The position numbers and the translations under genes were made by a program. From assembly GCA_965224435.1 (NCBI GenBank), contig OZ245048.1, positions 1,798,001 through 1,862,000 on the forward strand: a stretch of 64,000 nucleotides of DNA, written 5' to 3'. Numbering within the stretch: the first letter of the stretch is position 1; the number at the start of each line of letters is the position of its first letter. A model generated the notes under the pieces. The model did not search any database, had not been told where the DNA came from, and saw only the letters and a program-made list of their open reading frames with translations. This document shows, one piece after another, positions 32,446-40,919 of this stretch. The stretch comes from JAJRQY01 sp965224435 (lineage in GTDB: Bacteria; Actinomycetota; Acidimicrobiia; Acidimicrobiales; SZUA-35).

Positions 32446-33372
32446 GTGAGTTCACGGCGAACAATAATTTTGATCTTCGCGCTGGTGATCAGTGCAGTGT
32501 CCGTATTCGGAATCTTTAACTACGTGCAAGGCGTGGAAGAAGCCGCATCAGCGGATCAAGAGACTGGCACCTACTGGGTTGTCGCTGTTGAGATCCCTAA
32601 GGGGACCGACATCGAGCGAGTGGTCGCTGAGGCAATGCTCATCGAAGTCGAGGTACCTCTTGAGCTTCGTCCAGACACCTTCATCGCCGATCCAGCGACC
32701 GAGCTTGGTGGCCGCGTAGCGGTGACCAACCTTCCTCGCAACACTCCCGTTGTTCAGGGTCTCTTCCTCGCACCTGACGTGGTTGCCACCGGCATCACCG
32801 AGCGTCTGGCCGAGATGAACCTGGTCACTGTCACTCTCAGCATGGATCAGGTTGGCTCAGCCGCCTACCAGATTGAGGCAGGCGACTTCGTCAACATTCT
32901 TGCTCGCCAGGAAGTCATCTACCTCGAAGACGAGGAGTTGGCCAAGCTTCCTCCGTCCCAGCGAACAGACATCCCTTACGAGACCAATCGTGAAGGCGCC
33001 AACCCGATGGCCTATGACGCTCGGTACTTGTATCAGAGTGTTGAGGTTCTGTCAGTTGACCGCACGCTAACTCCCCAGCTTGGCGATGCCCCGGCCGATG
33101 AGGAAGGCGCACTGGTGGACAATGGTGCGGAGAACCGTGGCCTGATCACTCTTGCTGTTCCGCCAGAGGCAGTGCAGCTCATTCTCTCAATTGGTGAAGA
33201 GAACATCTACTTGTCACTGGTTCCTCAGAACTACGCCCCTCACGCCATTGATCCGGTTGACATCGGATTGGACTACTACCCCGGCGAGTTGCAAGAGCTG
33301 CTCACCCCCTATGGCCCGAACGGTCGTAGCGAAGGCGCACAATCCGACTCTCAGCAGACAACCGGCCGATAG
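32446..33372 (+). CDS. cpaB: Flp pilus assembly protein CpaB (SAF domain)
   Basis: A 308-residue protein with an N-terminal membrane anchor (TIILIFALVISAVSVFGIFNYV) and an extracytoplasmic SAF domain: VVAVEIPKGTDIERVVAEAMLIEVEVP and AVTNLPRNTPVVQGLF. The C-terminal part (about 120-270) matches the RcpC/CpaB domain. In Tad systems CpaB belongs to the envelope part of the machine. GTG start with AGGAG at the right distance. First gene of the tad run. Confidence 0.9.
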   Translation: MSSRRTIILIFALVISAVSVFGIFNYVQGVEEAASADQETGTYWVVAVEIPKGTDIERVVAEAMLIEVEVPLELRPDTFIADPATELGGRVAVTNLPRNTPVVQGLFLAPDVVATGITERLAEMNLVTVTLSMDQVGSAAYQIEAGDFVNILARQEVIYLEDEELAKLPPSQRTDIPYETNREGANPMAYDARYLYQSVEVLSVDRTLTPQLGDAPADEEGALVDNGAENRGLITLAVPPEAVQLILSIGEENIYLSLVPQNYAPHAIDPVDIGLDYYPGELQELLTPYGPNGRSEGAQSDSQQTTGR

Positions 33373-33428
33373 CCGCATCGCTGCTCTACCCATTCGTAAC
33401 CATCCACTAACGCGTTGGAGATCGCAGG

Positions 33429-34718
33429 ATGATTGAAGAACTCAATGACTTCTCAAGCTTCGGGCTAGACGACCAGTCTTTCTCACCCGAGGCCGGAGTC
33501 CCCGAAATGTCGGCCGACCCTCGGCTCCCAAATGGCGCAGCCCTGGCTGTTGTCGACGCTGATCAGGCCGTGCGAGATTATCTCGCTAGCCAGTTCGGCG
33601 AGGGTGTTGCGGCTAGTTCCTCGATGGGCGAGCTCGAAGCTCGCTTTGGTATGGGTCCGATTGTGGTTGTGCTAGGACCGTCTTGCGCATCCCCCTCTGA
33701 CCTGGCCACCGTCGAGCGCTGGAGCAGCACTAACCCAGAGGTTGGCACCATTCTGGTGACCAGCGAGTTGACAACGACGCTTCTTCAGACTGCCCTTCGG
33801 GCCGGTGTGAAGGATGTCATCTCCGCTCCTATTGACCAGATCCAGCTTGTCGACACCGTTGGCCGAATTGCTTCTGGTTTGTCTGTTGGTAAGCCGCAGC
33901 CTGCTGGCCCCGGCAACGCAGAACAGATCGAGGTTGATGGCTCTGAGGGGCGAATAATTTCGATCTTCTCGACCAAGGGTGGATCGGGCAAGTCGGTCAC
34001 TGCGACGAATCTCGCCGTGAGCCTCGCTCGTCAGTCACCAAAGCCTGTCGTCCTTATCGATGCCCACCTCCAGTTCGGTGACATTGCGGTGATGCTGAAG
34101 CTTCAGCCCATACATACCGTGGTTGATGCCATTTCCCAGCTTGATCGCTTGGACGTTTCAATGGTGCACGACCTCATGACGATCCACGAAGAGTCGGGTC
34201 TGATGGTGCTGCCTGCGCCGTTGGAGCCCGCCTTCGCCGATCAGATCTCCGGCGAGCAGATGGTCCAGTTGATCAGATTGGTCCAGTCCTTTGCTGGCCA
34301 CGTGATCATTGACATGCCTGCGTTCTTCAATGATGTTGTTCTGAGCCTGCTTGAAGCTAGCGATGACATCATTCTTGTTGCGGGGCTTGATATTCCCAAT
34401 ATCAAGAATGTCAAACTTGGGCTCTCAACACTCGCCCTTCTCGACATTCCTCGGGAGAAGTTGCATCTCGTTCTTAACCGAGCTGACTCCAAGGTCAAAC
34501 TTGACGTCGGTGAAGTTGAGAAAACCCTTCAGATCCAGGCCGTGGCCCACGTCCCATCCGACGTGACCGTGCCGATCTCGGTCAACAAGGGTTCCCCGGT
34601 TGTTCTCTCCTCGGCAAAGTCCGGGGTAGCTCGAGCCTTTGAACAGCTTGCTGGGCGTTTCCTTGATGGGGCGCCCGTAGTTGAGAAATCGTCCACTCGT
34701 CGAAAATTCTTCGGTTAA
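33429..34718 (+). CDS. tadZ: Tad pilus localisation ATPase TadZ/CpaE
   Basis: A 429-residue ParA/MinD-like protein. Residues about 35-155 form a receiver-like domain (ALAVVDADQAVRDYLASQ, VKDVISAPID) without a full phosphorylation site. The ATPase part starts IISIFSTKGGSGKSVTATN, with the deviant Walker A KGGSGKS at 183-189, then VLIDAHLQFGDIAVML and HVIIDMPAFFND. TadZ proteins place the pilus machine in the cell. Starts 56 bases after cpaB. Confidence 0.92.
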   Translation: MIEELNDFSSFGLDDQSFSPEAGVPEMSADPRLPNGAALAVVDADQAVRDYLASQFGEGVAASSSMGELEARFGMGPIVVVLGPSCASPSDLATVERWSSTNPEVGTILVTSELTTTLLQTALRAGVKDVISAPIDQIQLVDTVGRIASGLSVGKPQPAGPGNAEQIEVDGSEGRIISIFSTKGGSGKSVTATNLAVSLARQSPKPVVLIDAHLQFGDIAVMLKLQPIHTVVDAISQLDRLDVSMVHDLMTIHEESGLMVLPAPLEPAFADQISGEQMVQLIRLVQSFAGHVIIDMPAFFNDVVLSLLEASDDIILVAGLDIPNIKNVKLGLSTLALLDIPREKLHLVLNRADSKVKLDVGEVEKTLQIQAVAHVPSDVTVPISVNKGSPVVLSSAKSGVARAFEQLAGRFLDGAPVVEKSSTRRKFFG

Positions 34719-34733
34719 TAGCAAGGATCCTTG

Positions 34734-36119
34734 ATGTCTCTTTACAAACGTCTTCACGAGGCGAACAACGATGATCTCCCGGCTGGTGCTGGATTAGAGA
34801 CTGGGCGGGTCAATCCTGCTCTTGAAGAGCTTCGCCATCGCGTGCACTCTGCTCTGATCGAAGAGCTAGGTCCGATCCTCTATGACCAGAGGATGGGTGA
34901 AGATGAACTTCGCAAGAAGGTTCATGAGGCACTCCACGCGGCTATCGCCATGGAGCGCACCCCGCTCGCCGCAGCCGACAAGGCCCAACTGATCCAGGAC
35001 GTCTCCGATGACATCCTCGGTTATGGCCCGATTGACAAACTACTCCGAGACGACGACGTCTCTGAAATCATGTGCAACGGGCCAAAGAGCATCTACGTTG
35101 AACGTGACGGCAAGTTGGAGATCGATGAAGTGACCTTCATTGATGAGAACCACCTGCGCCGCATTATTGACAAGATCGTCGCCCAGATCGGGCGCCGGAT
35201 CGACGAGTCTTCACCCCTCTGTGACGCTCGCCTTCCTGACGGATCCCGTGTCAATGCCGTGATCGCCCCACTTGCAGTTGGCGGACCGTTCCTGACCATT
35301 CGTAAGTTCAAGGCCGACCCGCTGCGTATCGACGACTTGATTCGATTTGGAACGCTGAGTGTGCACTCGGCTCGCTTCTTGCAAGCCTGCATTGTTGGCA
35401 AGCTCAACGTGATTGTCTCTGGTGGTACCGGTACCGGTAAGACCACGATGTTGAACGTGCTTTCATCCTTCATCCCCTCCGATGAGCGAATCATCACCGT
35501 TGAGGACGCCAAGGAACTCCAGCTTGCCCAGGACCACGTGCTCTCAATGGAGACTCGTCCTCCGAACGTCGAAGGCAAGGGCGAGGTCACGATCCGTGAC
35601 CTGGTCAAGAACACTCTTCGTATGCGCCCTGATCGCATCGTCGTTGGTGAGTGTCGTTCCGGTGAAGCCCTCGACATGCTGCAGGCAATGAACACCGGCC
35701 ACGATGGTTCATTGACCACGCTCCACGCCAATACTCCTCGTGACTCACTGAGTCGTCTTGAGACCCTGGTGTTGATGTCTGGGTTCGACCTTCCGGTTCG
35801 AGCCATTCGTGAACAGACCGCTTCGGCGGTTGACATGATTGTTCAGCTGCAGCGTCTCCGTGATGGCAGCCGCCGAATCACCCACATCACCGAAGTGTCT
35901 GGTATGGAAGGTGAAGTCATCACCTTGCAGGATGTCTTCCTCTTTGACTTCACCGCCGGTGTTGATGAGTCTGGTCGCTTCAAGGGCTCCTTGAAGCCAA
36001 CAGGTGTTCGCCCCAAGTTCGCCCAGAAGCTTGCTGATCACGGCATTCGGCTTGGTCCAGAAATGTTCTCCCCGACCCAGGGTGAGCCCGTGCAAGAGCA
36101 AGGTCGAGGCCGTCGATGA
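34734..36119 (+). CDS. tadA: Tad secretion ATPase TadA/CpaF
   Basis: A 461-residue hexameric type II/IV secretion ATPase powering Flp pilin export. IVSGGTGTGKTTMLNVLSSFIP is Walker A (about residue 230), ITVEDAKELQL the Asp box, RMRPDRIVVGECRSGEALDMLQAMNTGHDGSLTTLHAN the Walker B and His box. The N-terminal domain (about 60-200) includes GYGPIDKLLRDDDVSEIMCNGP. Its stop overlaps the start of the next gene (ATGA). Confidence 0.95.
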   Translation: MSLYKRLHEANNDDLPAGAGLETGRVNPALEELRHRVHSALIEELGPILYDQRMGEDELRKKVHEALHAAIAMERTPLAAADKAQLIQDVSDDILGYGPIDKLLRDDDVSEIMCNGPKSIYVERDGKLEIDEVTFIDENHLRRIIDKIVAQIGRRIDESSPLCDARLPDGSRVNAVIAPLAVGGPFLTIRKFKADPLRIDDLIRFGTLSVHSARFLQACIVGKLNVIVSGGTGTGKTTMLNVLSSFIPSDERIITVEDAKELQLAQDHVLSMETRPPNVEGKGEVTIRDLVKNTLRMRPDRIVVGECRSGEALDMLQAMNTGHDGSLTTLHANTPRDSLSRLETLVLMSGFDLPVRAIREQTASAVDMIVQLQRLRDGSRRITHITEVSGMEGEVITLQDVFLFDFTAGVDESGRFKGSLKPTGVRPKFAQKLADHGIRLGPEMFSPTQGEPVQEQGRGRR

Positions 36120-38029
36120 AACGGTACCTTGTACTTCTAACAGCGGTCCTCGGACTGTTTGCGCTGGCCGTGCCAGTCGCAGCACAAGAGCAAGACCAAC
36201 AAGCCGGCCCGACAGTTCTCGTCGCCCAAGCGGTCGACGCACGAGAGACTTCGACGCTGATCACACTTCTTGCTGACGACTATCGAATTGGTGAAAGCCT
36301 TGAGATCAAGCACGATGGTGACAAGGTCGATCCCACTCGGGTTCGTACCGCCACCGAGGCGGGCATCAGGCAAGAAATCGTCTTCGTGGTCGATGCCAAC
36401 TCGAACCTGGCCGCAGGCAATGTCTTTGAAACAGTTACCCAGGAGCTGAGTACCGCAATTCGGAACCTCCCTTCGGGGACGACCGTCTCGGTTGTCAGTG
36501 CTGGCGTCATCGCAACGGTTGTTGTCGAGCCGACAACAAACCTACAGAGGGCATCCGCAGACGTTCTCAACATGCGTCAATCGGGCAAGAGTTCGATCTT
36601 CAGTGCCCTGGGACTTGCTGGCGGACTGCTTTCGTCTGGTGATCACATCAGCACCGTGATGGTCTTCTCAGGCAACCCTGACCCAAGCGTGTCCGTCGAC
36701 CCACTGTCGGCGGCGCAGATGATTGTTAGCAACCAGGCGCAAGTCGTTTCGCTACGATTCAATGGCGGCGAAGAACGAATCAACAAGCTCGTTGACGTCG
36801 CTGGTGGCCTTAATGTTGGAACCGCTGATCCTGCCGGAGTAGCCGAAGCAGTACGCGACGCAGTTACTGCTTCGTCAAATCGACTCCTGATCGAGTTCCC
36901 AGGGCTGACTGAGAGTGATCAACGAAGCAATGTTGAAATCACCATTGGTAACGCGTCGACCCAGTTCAACTACCAGGGTGGCCGGCTCACGACGAGCATG
37001 GCGGCACTGCGAACGGTCGCAGCTGAAACCGGAACTCTTTTCAGCATCTTCCACAGCAGCCTGGTTCTGTACATCGCCTTTGCAGTGTTGTTTGTCGGTC
37101 TTGGTCTGGCTGTGTTCTCCTTCGGATCAATCTTTGCCAGCGGCGAGAGCTCCCTTGAGAGTTTGATCAACCGATACTCAGGTGAAGGCGACGGCGAACT
37201 CAATGATGAAGAGTCAGCTATCGTTCAGACGGCTCTGGTTCGTCGAGCGGTTGAAATGTCGGAGACCTTTGCCGAGGACCGAGGGTTCTTGGCCAAGGTT
37301 GAGAACCTGCTGGAGCGTGCCAAGCTTCCTCTTCGTCCTGGCGAAGCGATGTCCATCTATCTCACCGCCATCTTCTTTAGCGCTGCCATTGGCTTCATCG
37401 TCCTTGGTGGACTTGTCGGTACGGTGATTCTGGGGAGCCTCGCAGGGTTCATTCAAATCGCTGTGGTGCAATTCCTGGCCAAGCGCCGAATCAAGCAGTT
37501 TGTCAAGCAACTGCCGGACACTTTGCAGCTATTGGCTAGCACCCTGCGGGCTGGTTATTCACTGCCTCAGGGTCTGGAAGCTGTTTCTCATGAGATCTCT
37601 GACCCCATGGGTTTCGAGCTTCGTCGAGCAATGACTGAAGCTCGACTTGGTCGTGAGATCGAGGAGGCCTTGTCTGGCATCGCCGAGAGGCTAGAAAGCG
37701 AAGACTTTGCTTGGGTTGTGATGGCTATTGGCATCCAGCGCGAAGTCGGCGGCAACTTGAACGAACTCTTGATGACCGTTTCGGACACCATGATCGCAAG
37801 AGAACGCTTGGCTGGTGAGGTTGCGGCCCTTACCGCAGAAGGAAAGATGTCGGCCATCATGCTTGGTGGCATGCCACCTGTTCTTGGCCTCGTCATGTGG
37901 ATCATGAACCGTGAATATATGAATCAGCTGTTCATCACCGGCATGGGTAACGCACTTCTTGGTGCCGCCGTTGTGTCGTCGTTGATCGGCTTTGTCTGGA
38001 TGAAGAAAGTGATTACCGTCAATGTTTGA
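36116..38029 (+). CDS. tadB: vWA-like extracellular domain fused to TadB platform protein
   Basis: A 637-residue fusion. Residues 1-23 are a signal peptide ending VPVAA. Residues about 87-255 resemble a von Willebrand A fold (EIVFVVDANSNLAAGN, with the MIDAS reduced to DANSN; VMVFSGNPDP; VVSLRFNGGEERINKLVDVAGG). A membrane segment follows at 315-340, and a cytoplasmic T2SS-F domain with LPDTLQLLASTLRAGYSLPQGL and LGREIEEALSGIAERL before the terminal membrane helices. Standard TadB lacks the exported part. tadC overlaps its end by 8 bases. Confidence 0.9.
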   Translation: MKRYLVLLTAVLGLFALAVPVAAQEQDQQAGPTVLVAQAVDARETSTLITLLADDYRIGESLEIKHDGDKVDPTRVRTATEAGIRQEIVFVVDANSNLAAGNVFETVTQELSTAIRNLPSGTTVSVVSAGVIATVVVEPTTNLQRASADVLNMRQSGKSSIFSALGLAGGLLSSGDHISTVMVFSGNPDPSVSVDPLSAAQMIVSNQAQVVSLRFNGGEERINKLVDVAGGLNVGTADPAGVAEAVRDAVTASSNRLLIEFPGLTESDQRSNVEITIGNASTQFNYQGGRLTTSMAALRTVAAETGTLFSIFHSSLVLYIAFAVLFVGLGLAVFSFGSIFASGESSLESLINRYSGEGDGELNDEESAIVQTALVRRAVEMSETFAEDRGFLAKVENLLERAKLPLRPGEAMSIYLTAIFFSAAIGFIVLGGLVGTVILGSLAGFIQIAVVQFLAKRRIKQFVKQLPDTLQLLASTLRAGYSLPQGLEAVSHEISDPMGFELRRAMTEARLGREIEEALSGIAERLESEDFAWVVMAIGIQREVGGNLNELLMTVSDTMIARERLAGEVAALTAEGKMSAIMLGGMPPVLGLVMWIMNREYMNQLFITGMGNALLGAAVVSSLIGFVWMKKVITVNV

Positions 38030-38972
38030 CTTTCTTGAAGTATTCGATTCCCTGGGGCTGCAAGCCCTCATTGTCCTGCTCTTTGCAGGAATTGGCCTAG
38101 CGATCTACTCGGTCCTGGCCCAGATGGATGACAAGGCGGGCCTGCGAGACGCACTGCGCTCGCTGGATGACTATGAGGTCGAGAGCGTTCGAGATCAGGA
38201 ACTGCTTGTTCCCTTGAAGACTCGAGTCTTCGCTCCGGTTGTCGACATCTTCAGTCGCTTTGGTTCGAAGTTCAATCCTCCCGACTTTGTCGAAGAAATT
38301 CGGAAAAAGCATGTTCGTGCCGGCATTTATTCGCCGGACCGTGTCGAGCGGTTCCTGGCCATGCGCATTCTTGGATTCATGTTCATGCCCGTGTGGTTCT
38401 TGATCATGATCACGATCAACCCATTGGGCGTCCAGGGCAAGACTCGCATTCTCGCTATTGGTGTTGGCATGGCCATCGGTGCGATTGGTCCAGCAAGCCA
38501 GTTGACCAAGAAGGTTCAAGCCCGCCAGAAAGCAATTCAGCGGTCGCTGCCTGACGTGATGGACCTACTCGTGATCTCGGTGGAAGCCGGGCTTGGCTTT
38601 GAGCAGGCTTTGGATCGGGTCATTCAGAATGTCCCCGGCGAGTTGTCCGATGAGTTTTCCCGAGTCTTGGGTGAGTCCCGAGCGGGAGCATCTCGGTCTG
38701 ATGCGCTTCGGGCCATGGATGATCGCTGTGACACCCCTGAGGTTCGTTCGTTCGTTCTTGCCATGATCCAGGCCGACACCTTTGGTGTCAGCATCGGACG
38801 TGTCCTACGGTCCCAGTCTGACGAGCTTCGAGTGAAGCGTCGCCAAAAGGCTCAGGAGCAGGCTCAGAAGGCACCGGTCAAGATGTTGATCCCTATGGTC
38901 TTCTGTATCTTCCCGGCACTCTTCATCGTTGTCATTGGTCCCGCCGGGATCAATATTTCCCAGGCGTTCTAG
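38022..38972 (+). CDS. tadC: Tad pilus inner-membrane platform protein TadC
   Basis: A 316-residue T2SS-F family membrane protein. LPDVMDLLVISVEAGLGFEQALDRVI and LLRSQ-type segments (TFGVSIGRVLRSQSDELRVKRRQKAQE) are the F-domain core, with membrane helices at about 10-30, 115-155 and 285-312. It pairs with TadB to form the base on which pilins assemble. Last gene of the plus-strand tad run; no prepilin peptidase or TadE/F pseudopilin gene lies in the window. Confidence 0.92.
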   Translation: MFDFLEVFDSLGLQALIVLLFAGIGLAIYSVLAQMDDKAGLRDALRSLDDYEVESVRDQELLVPLKTRVFAPVVDIFSRFGSKFNPPDFVEEIRKKHVRAGIYSPDRVERFLAMRILGFMFMPVWFLIMITINPLGVQGKTRILAIGVGMAIGAIGPASQLTKKVQARQKAIQRSLPDVMDLLVISVEAGLGFEQALDRVIQNVPGELSDEFSRVLGESRAGASRSDALRAMDDRCDTPEVRSFVLAMIQADTFGVSIGRVLRSQSDELRVKRRQKAQEQAQKAPVKMLIPMVFCIFPALFIVVIGPAGINISQAF

Positions 38973-39571
38973 TACTGTCTGGGCGAGCCCGGGCGATTGC
39001 AGAAGGATGTTGACTGGCTGAAATGGTCGGGATTCGGCCACAAACGGGAATCGAGGGTGCAGGGCTTGAATGGCTTGGCCTGTTCCTGGTCAAGCCTGTT
39101 CCTGGCTAAGAATGGTGTCGAGTCACCAAGGTGAATCGGCCAGATCGCCAAGGCCGTCGCTTGCGAGGGAGGTTCGACACTGTCGGTCCGACCCGGCTGC
39201 AAGAGTCGTGCTTAGCGGCGAGACATGGCAGCCTCCAAGACCGTTTGCGGGTGTCGTTGAAGGATCTCCTTCATTGAGCCTTTCCCCGCACTCAAAGCCT
39301 GAACGCCGGCGCTACGCAAGTTCGAGACCCCGCTCCTTGTTGCAAACGGTTCCTTGTCTGAGGTGCCCGGGCCGAGACGGCCGCTCGAACGAGCTGGAGC
39401 TTCCTCGAATGGGGCCCAGGGATTCTCAACGCCTCGGTTCGAGAGGTGGCTCTGTCGTCGCTCGTTGTCGCCTAGTGAGCTGCCATACGGATTTGCGGGC
39501 TCCCGCTTGAGACAAAGCATGCAACCTGCTTGCGGGTCATAGGTTCGCCGACTCTTTTGCCGGTATGGCCG
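38973..39571. other. gene-poor, hairpin-rich segment between tadC and the pilins
   Basis: About 600 bases with no recognisable gene. Open frames exist on both strands (for example minus 39520-39212, 102 codons, ending EAAMSRR) but none resembles a known protein. The segment has a 12-base direct repeat (GCCTGTTCCTGG at 39078 and 39094), a 9-bp inverted repeat ACCGTTTGC / GCAAACGGT about 100 bases apart (near 39238 and 39345) enclosing smaller hairpins such as TGAAGG-ATCT-CCTTCA, and GCTCG-AA-CGAGC near 39385. A structured RNA is possible; none was identified. Confidence 0.4.
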
Positions 39572-39607
39572 CGTTCGGGTTGCTTTCGGTTGGACCCAAA
39601 ACGCGCA

Positions 39608-39637
39608 AATCGGGAAGTGCCGAAGCACTTCCCGATT
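39608..39637 (-). terminator. terminator of pilin copy 1
   Basis: A perfect 13-bp stem AATCGGGAAGTGC / GCACTTCCCGATT with loop CGAA; on the minus strand GTTTTGG follows. A smaller hairpin GCCTCC-AAGTA-GGAGGC lies between it and the pilin stop. Confidence 0.75.
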
Positions 39638-39675
39638 CGTTTGTTCTACACAGCCTCCAAGTAGGAGGCCGAGGA

Positions 39676-39867
39676 TCAGCTAGCGGTTTCGATAGCGGTG
39701 CCGACCTGGTCGAACTTGTCGGATGCACTGTTTCCGAGGGCAGAAACTGCAGCGATGCAGACAACGGCGATGAGGGCGACGAGAAGGGCGTACTCCACGA
39801 GGGAAGCTCCACGCTCGGTCTTGGCCTGTGCGGTGGCCCATGCCTTGATGAATTCGATGTGCAACAT
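39676..39867 (-). CDS. flp: Flp/Fap pilin, copy 1
   Basis: A 63-residue type IVb prepilin. The processing site is ERG-ASLVEYALLVAL: Gly at -1, Glu at +5 and Tyr at +6, then a single hydrophobic helix (LLVALIAVVCIAAVSALG) that forms the pilus core. This copy has Asn where the other two have Thr (ALGNSASDK). It reads opposite to the tad operon. GGAG lies 10 bases before the ATG. Confidence 0.95.
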   Translation of the reverse strand: MLHIEFIKAWATAQAKTERGASLVEYALLVALIAVVCIAAVSALGNSASDKFDQVGTAIETAS

Positions 39868-40061
39868 AGTATTACTCCGTGGTTTTTGTTATTTCGTCCC
39901 GTATGGGCTGATGCTTAATAGATCGGCGTGTGCGCCGGATGGCTGGATAGGCCATTCGGCTACCGCTGGCAGGTAAATCACCTGGCGATGAGCTGAGACC
40001 GGGTCCATTCACATTGCTAAGGGAACGTTCGGGTTGCTTTCGGTTGGACCCAAAACGCGCA

Positions 40062-40091
40062 AATCGGGAAGTGCCGAAGCACTTCCCGATT
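40062..40091 (-). terminator. terminator of pilin copy 2
   Basis: Same 13-bp stem and CGAA loop as in copy 1, at the equivalent position of the second repeat unit. Confidence 0.75.
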
Positions 40092-40129
40092 CGTTTGTTC
40101 TACACAGCCTCCAAGTAGGAGGCCGAGGA

Positions 40130-40321
40130 TCAGCTAGCGGTTTCGATAGCGGTGCCGACCTGGTCGAACTTGTCGGATGCGCTGGTTCCGAGGGCAGAAA
40201 CTGCAGCGATGCAGACAACGGCGATGAGGGCGACGAGAAGGGCGTACTCCACGAGGGAAGCTCCACGCTCGGTCTTGGCCTGTGCGGTGGCCCATGCCTT
40301 GATGAATTCGATGTGCAACAT
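40130..40321 (-). CDS. flp: Flp/Fap pilin, copy 2
   Basis: 63 residues, identical to copy 3 and differing from copy 1 by one residue (ALGTSASDK) plus one silent change. Same prepilin cleavage site, Glu +5 and Tyr +6. The 5' region on the minus strand contains TATTAA about 50 bases before the ATG and the same GGAG, so it can be expressed independently of its neighbours. Confidence 0.95.
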   Translation of the reverse strand: MLHIEFIKAWATAQAKTERGASLVEYALLVALIAVVCIAAVSALGTSASDKFDQVGTAIETAS

Positions 40322-40515
40322 AGTATTACTCCGTGGTTTTTGTTATTTCGTCCCGTATGGGCTGATGCTTAATAGATCGGCGTGTGCGCCGGATGGCTGG
40401 ATAGGCCATTCGGCTACCGCTGGCAGGTAAATCACCTGGCGATGAGCTGAGACCGGGTCCATTCACATTGCTAAGGGAACGTTCGGGTTGCTTTCGGTTG
40501 GACCCAAAACGCGCA

Positions 40516-40545
40516 AATCGGGAAGTGCCGAAGCACTTCCCGATT
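40516..40545 (-). terminator. terminator of pilin copy 3
   Basis: Third occurrence of the 13-bp stem with CGAA loop; it separates copy 3 from copy 2 on the minus strand. Confidence 0.75.
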
Positions 40546-40583
40546 CGTTTGTTCTACACAGCCTCCAAGTAGGAGGCCGAGGA

Positions 40584-40775
40584 TCAGCTAGCGGTTTCGA
40601 TAGCGGTGCCGACCTGGTCGAACTTGTCGGATGCGCTGGTTCCGAGGGCAGAAACTGCAGCGATGCAGACAACGGCGATGAGGGCGACGAGAAGGGCGTA
40701 CTCCACGAGGGAAGCTCCACGCTCGGTCTTGGCCTGTGCGGTGGCCCATGCCTTGATGAATTCGATGTGCAACAT
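40584..40775 (-). CDS. flp: Flp/Fap pilin, copy 3
   Basis: 63 residues, identical in protein and DNA to copy 2. This is the copy next to the NarL-type response regulator gene, and its repeat unit is the one missing the last 65 bases, so its upstream region differs from about 95 bases before the ATG: here it borders CCTTAGG direct repeats and a GGTGAG/CTCACC hairpin that follows the regulator gene. Confidence 0.95.
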   Translation of the reverse strand: MLHIEFIKAWATAQAKTERGASLVEYALLVALIAVVCIAAVSALGTSASDKFDQVGTAIETAS

Positions 40776-40919
40776 AGTATTACTCCGTGGTTTTTGTTAT
40801 TTCGTCCCGTATGGGCTGATGCTTAATAGATCGGCGTGTGCGCCGGATGGCTGGATAGGCCATTCGGCATGTCCTTAGGCTCCGGCCTTAGGTGAGACGT
40901 GCTCACCCCGAGGAAGGGC

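Larger units (their letters stand above)
39572..40868. repeat. 454-bp tandem repeat, 2.86 copies, one pilin gene per copy
   Basis: Copies at 39572-40025, 40026-40479 and 40480-40868 (the last stops 65 bases short). By eye copies 1 and 2 differ at two positions, both inside the pilin gene; copies 2 and 3 look identical over their shared length. Each contains, read on the minus strand, a promoter region, ribosome-binding site, pilin gene and terminator, so each is a complete transcription unit. Confidence 0.97.

Noticed and set aside
39100..39200. GGTGAATCGGCC followed by GGCCGT resembles part of actinobacterial c-di-AMP riboswitches.
   Set aside because: The required upstream GGGGAACC-type segment and the flanking stems are not seen, and no plus-strand gene follows that such a switch could control.
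39212..39520. A 102-codon minus-strand frame (MLCLKREPANPYG to EAAMSRR) downstream of the pilins.
   Set aside because: No known family, no clear ribosome-binding site, and it lies after the pilin terminator; reported only as part of the unassigned segment.
39572..40868. Regularly spaced identical sequences, as in a CRISPR array.
   Set aside because: The unit is 454 bp, has no spacers, and contains a full pilin gene; it is a tandem gene duplication.
39572..40868. A transposon or IS element as cause of the pilin copies.
   Set aside because: No transposase, no terminal inverted repeats and head-to-tail copies; unequal recombination or slippage explains it better.
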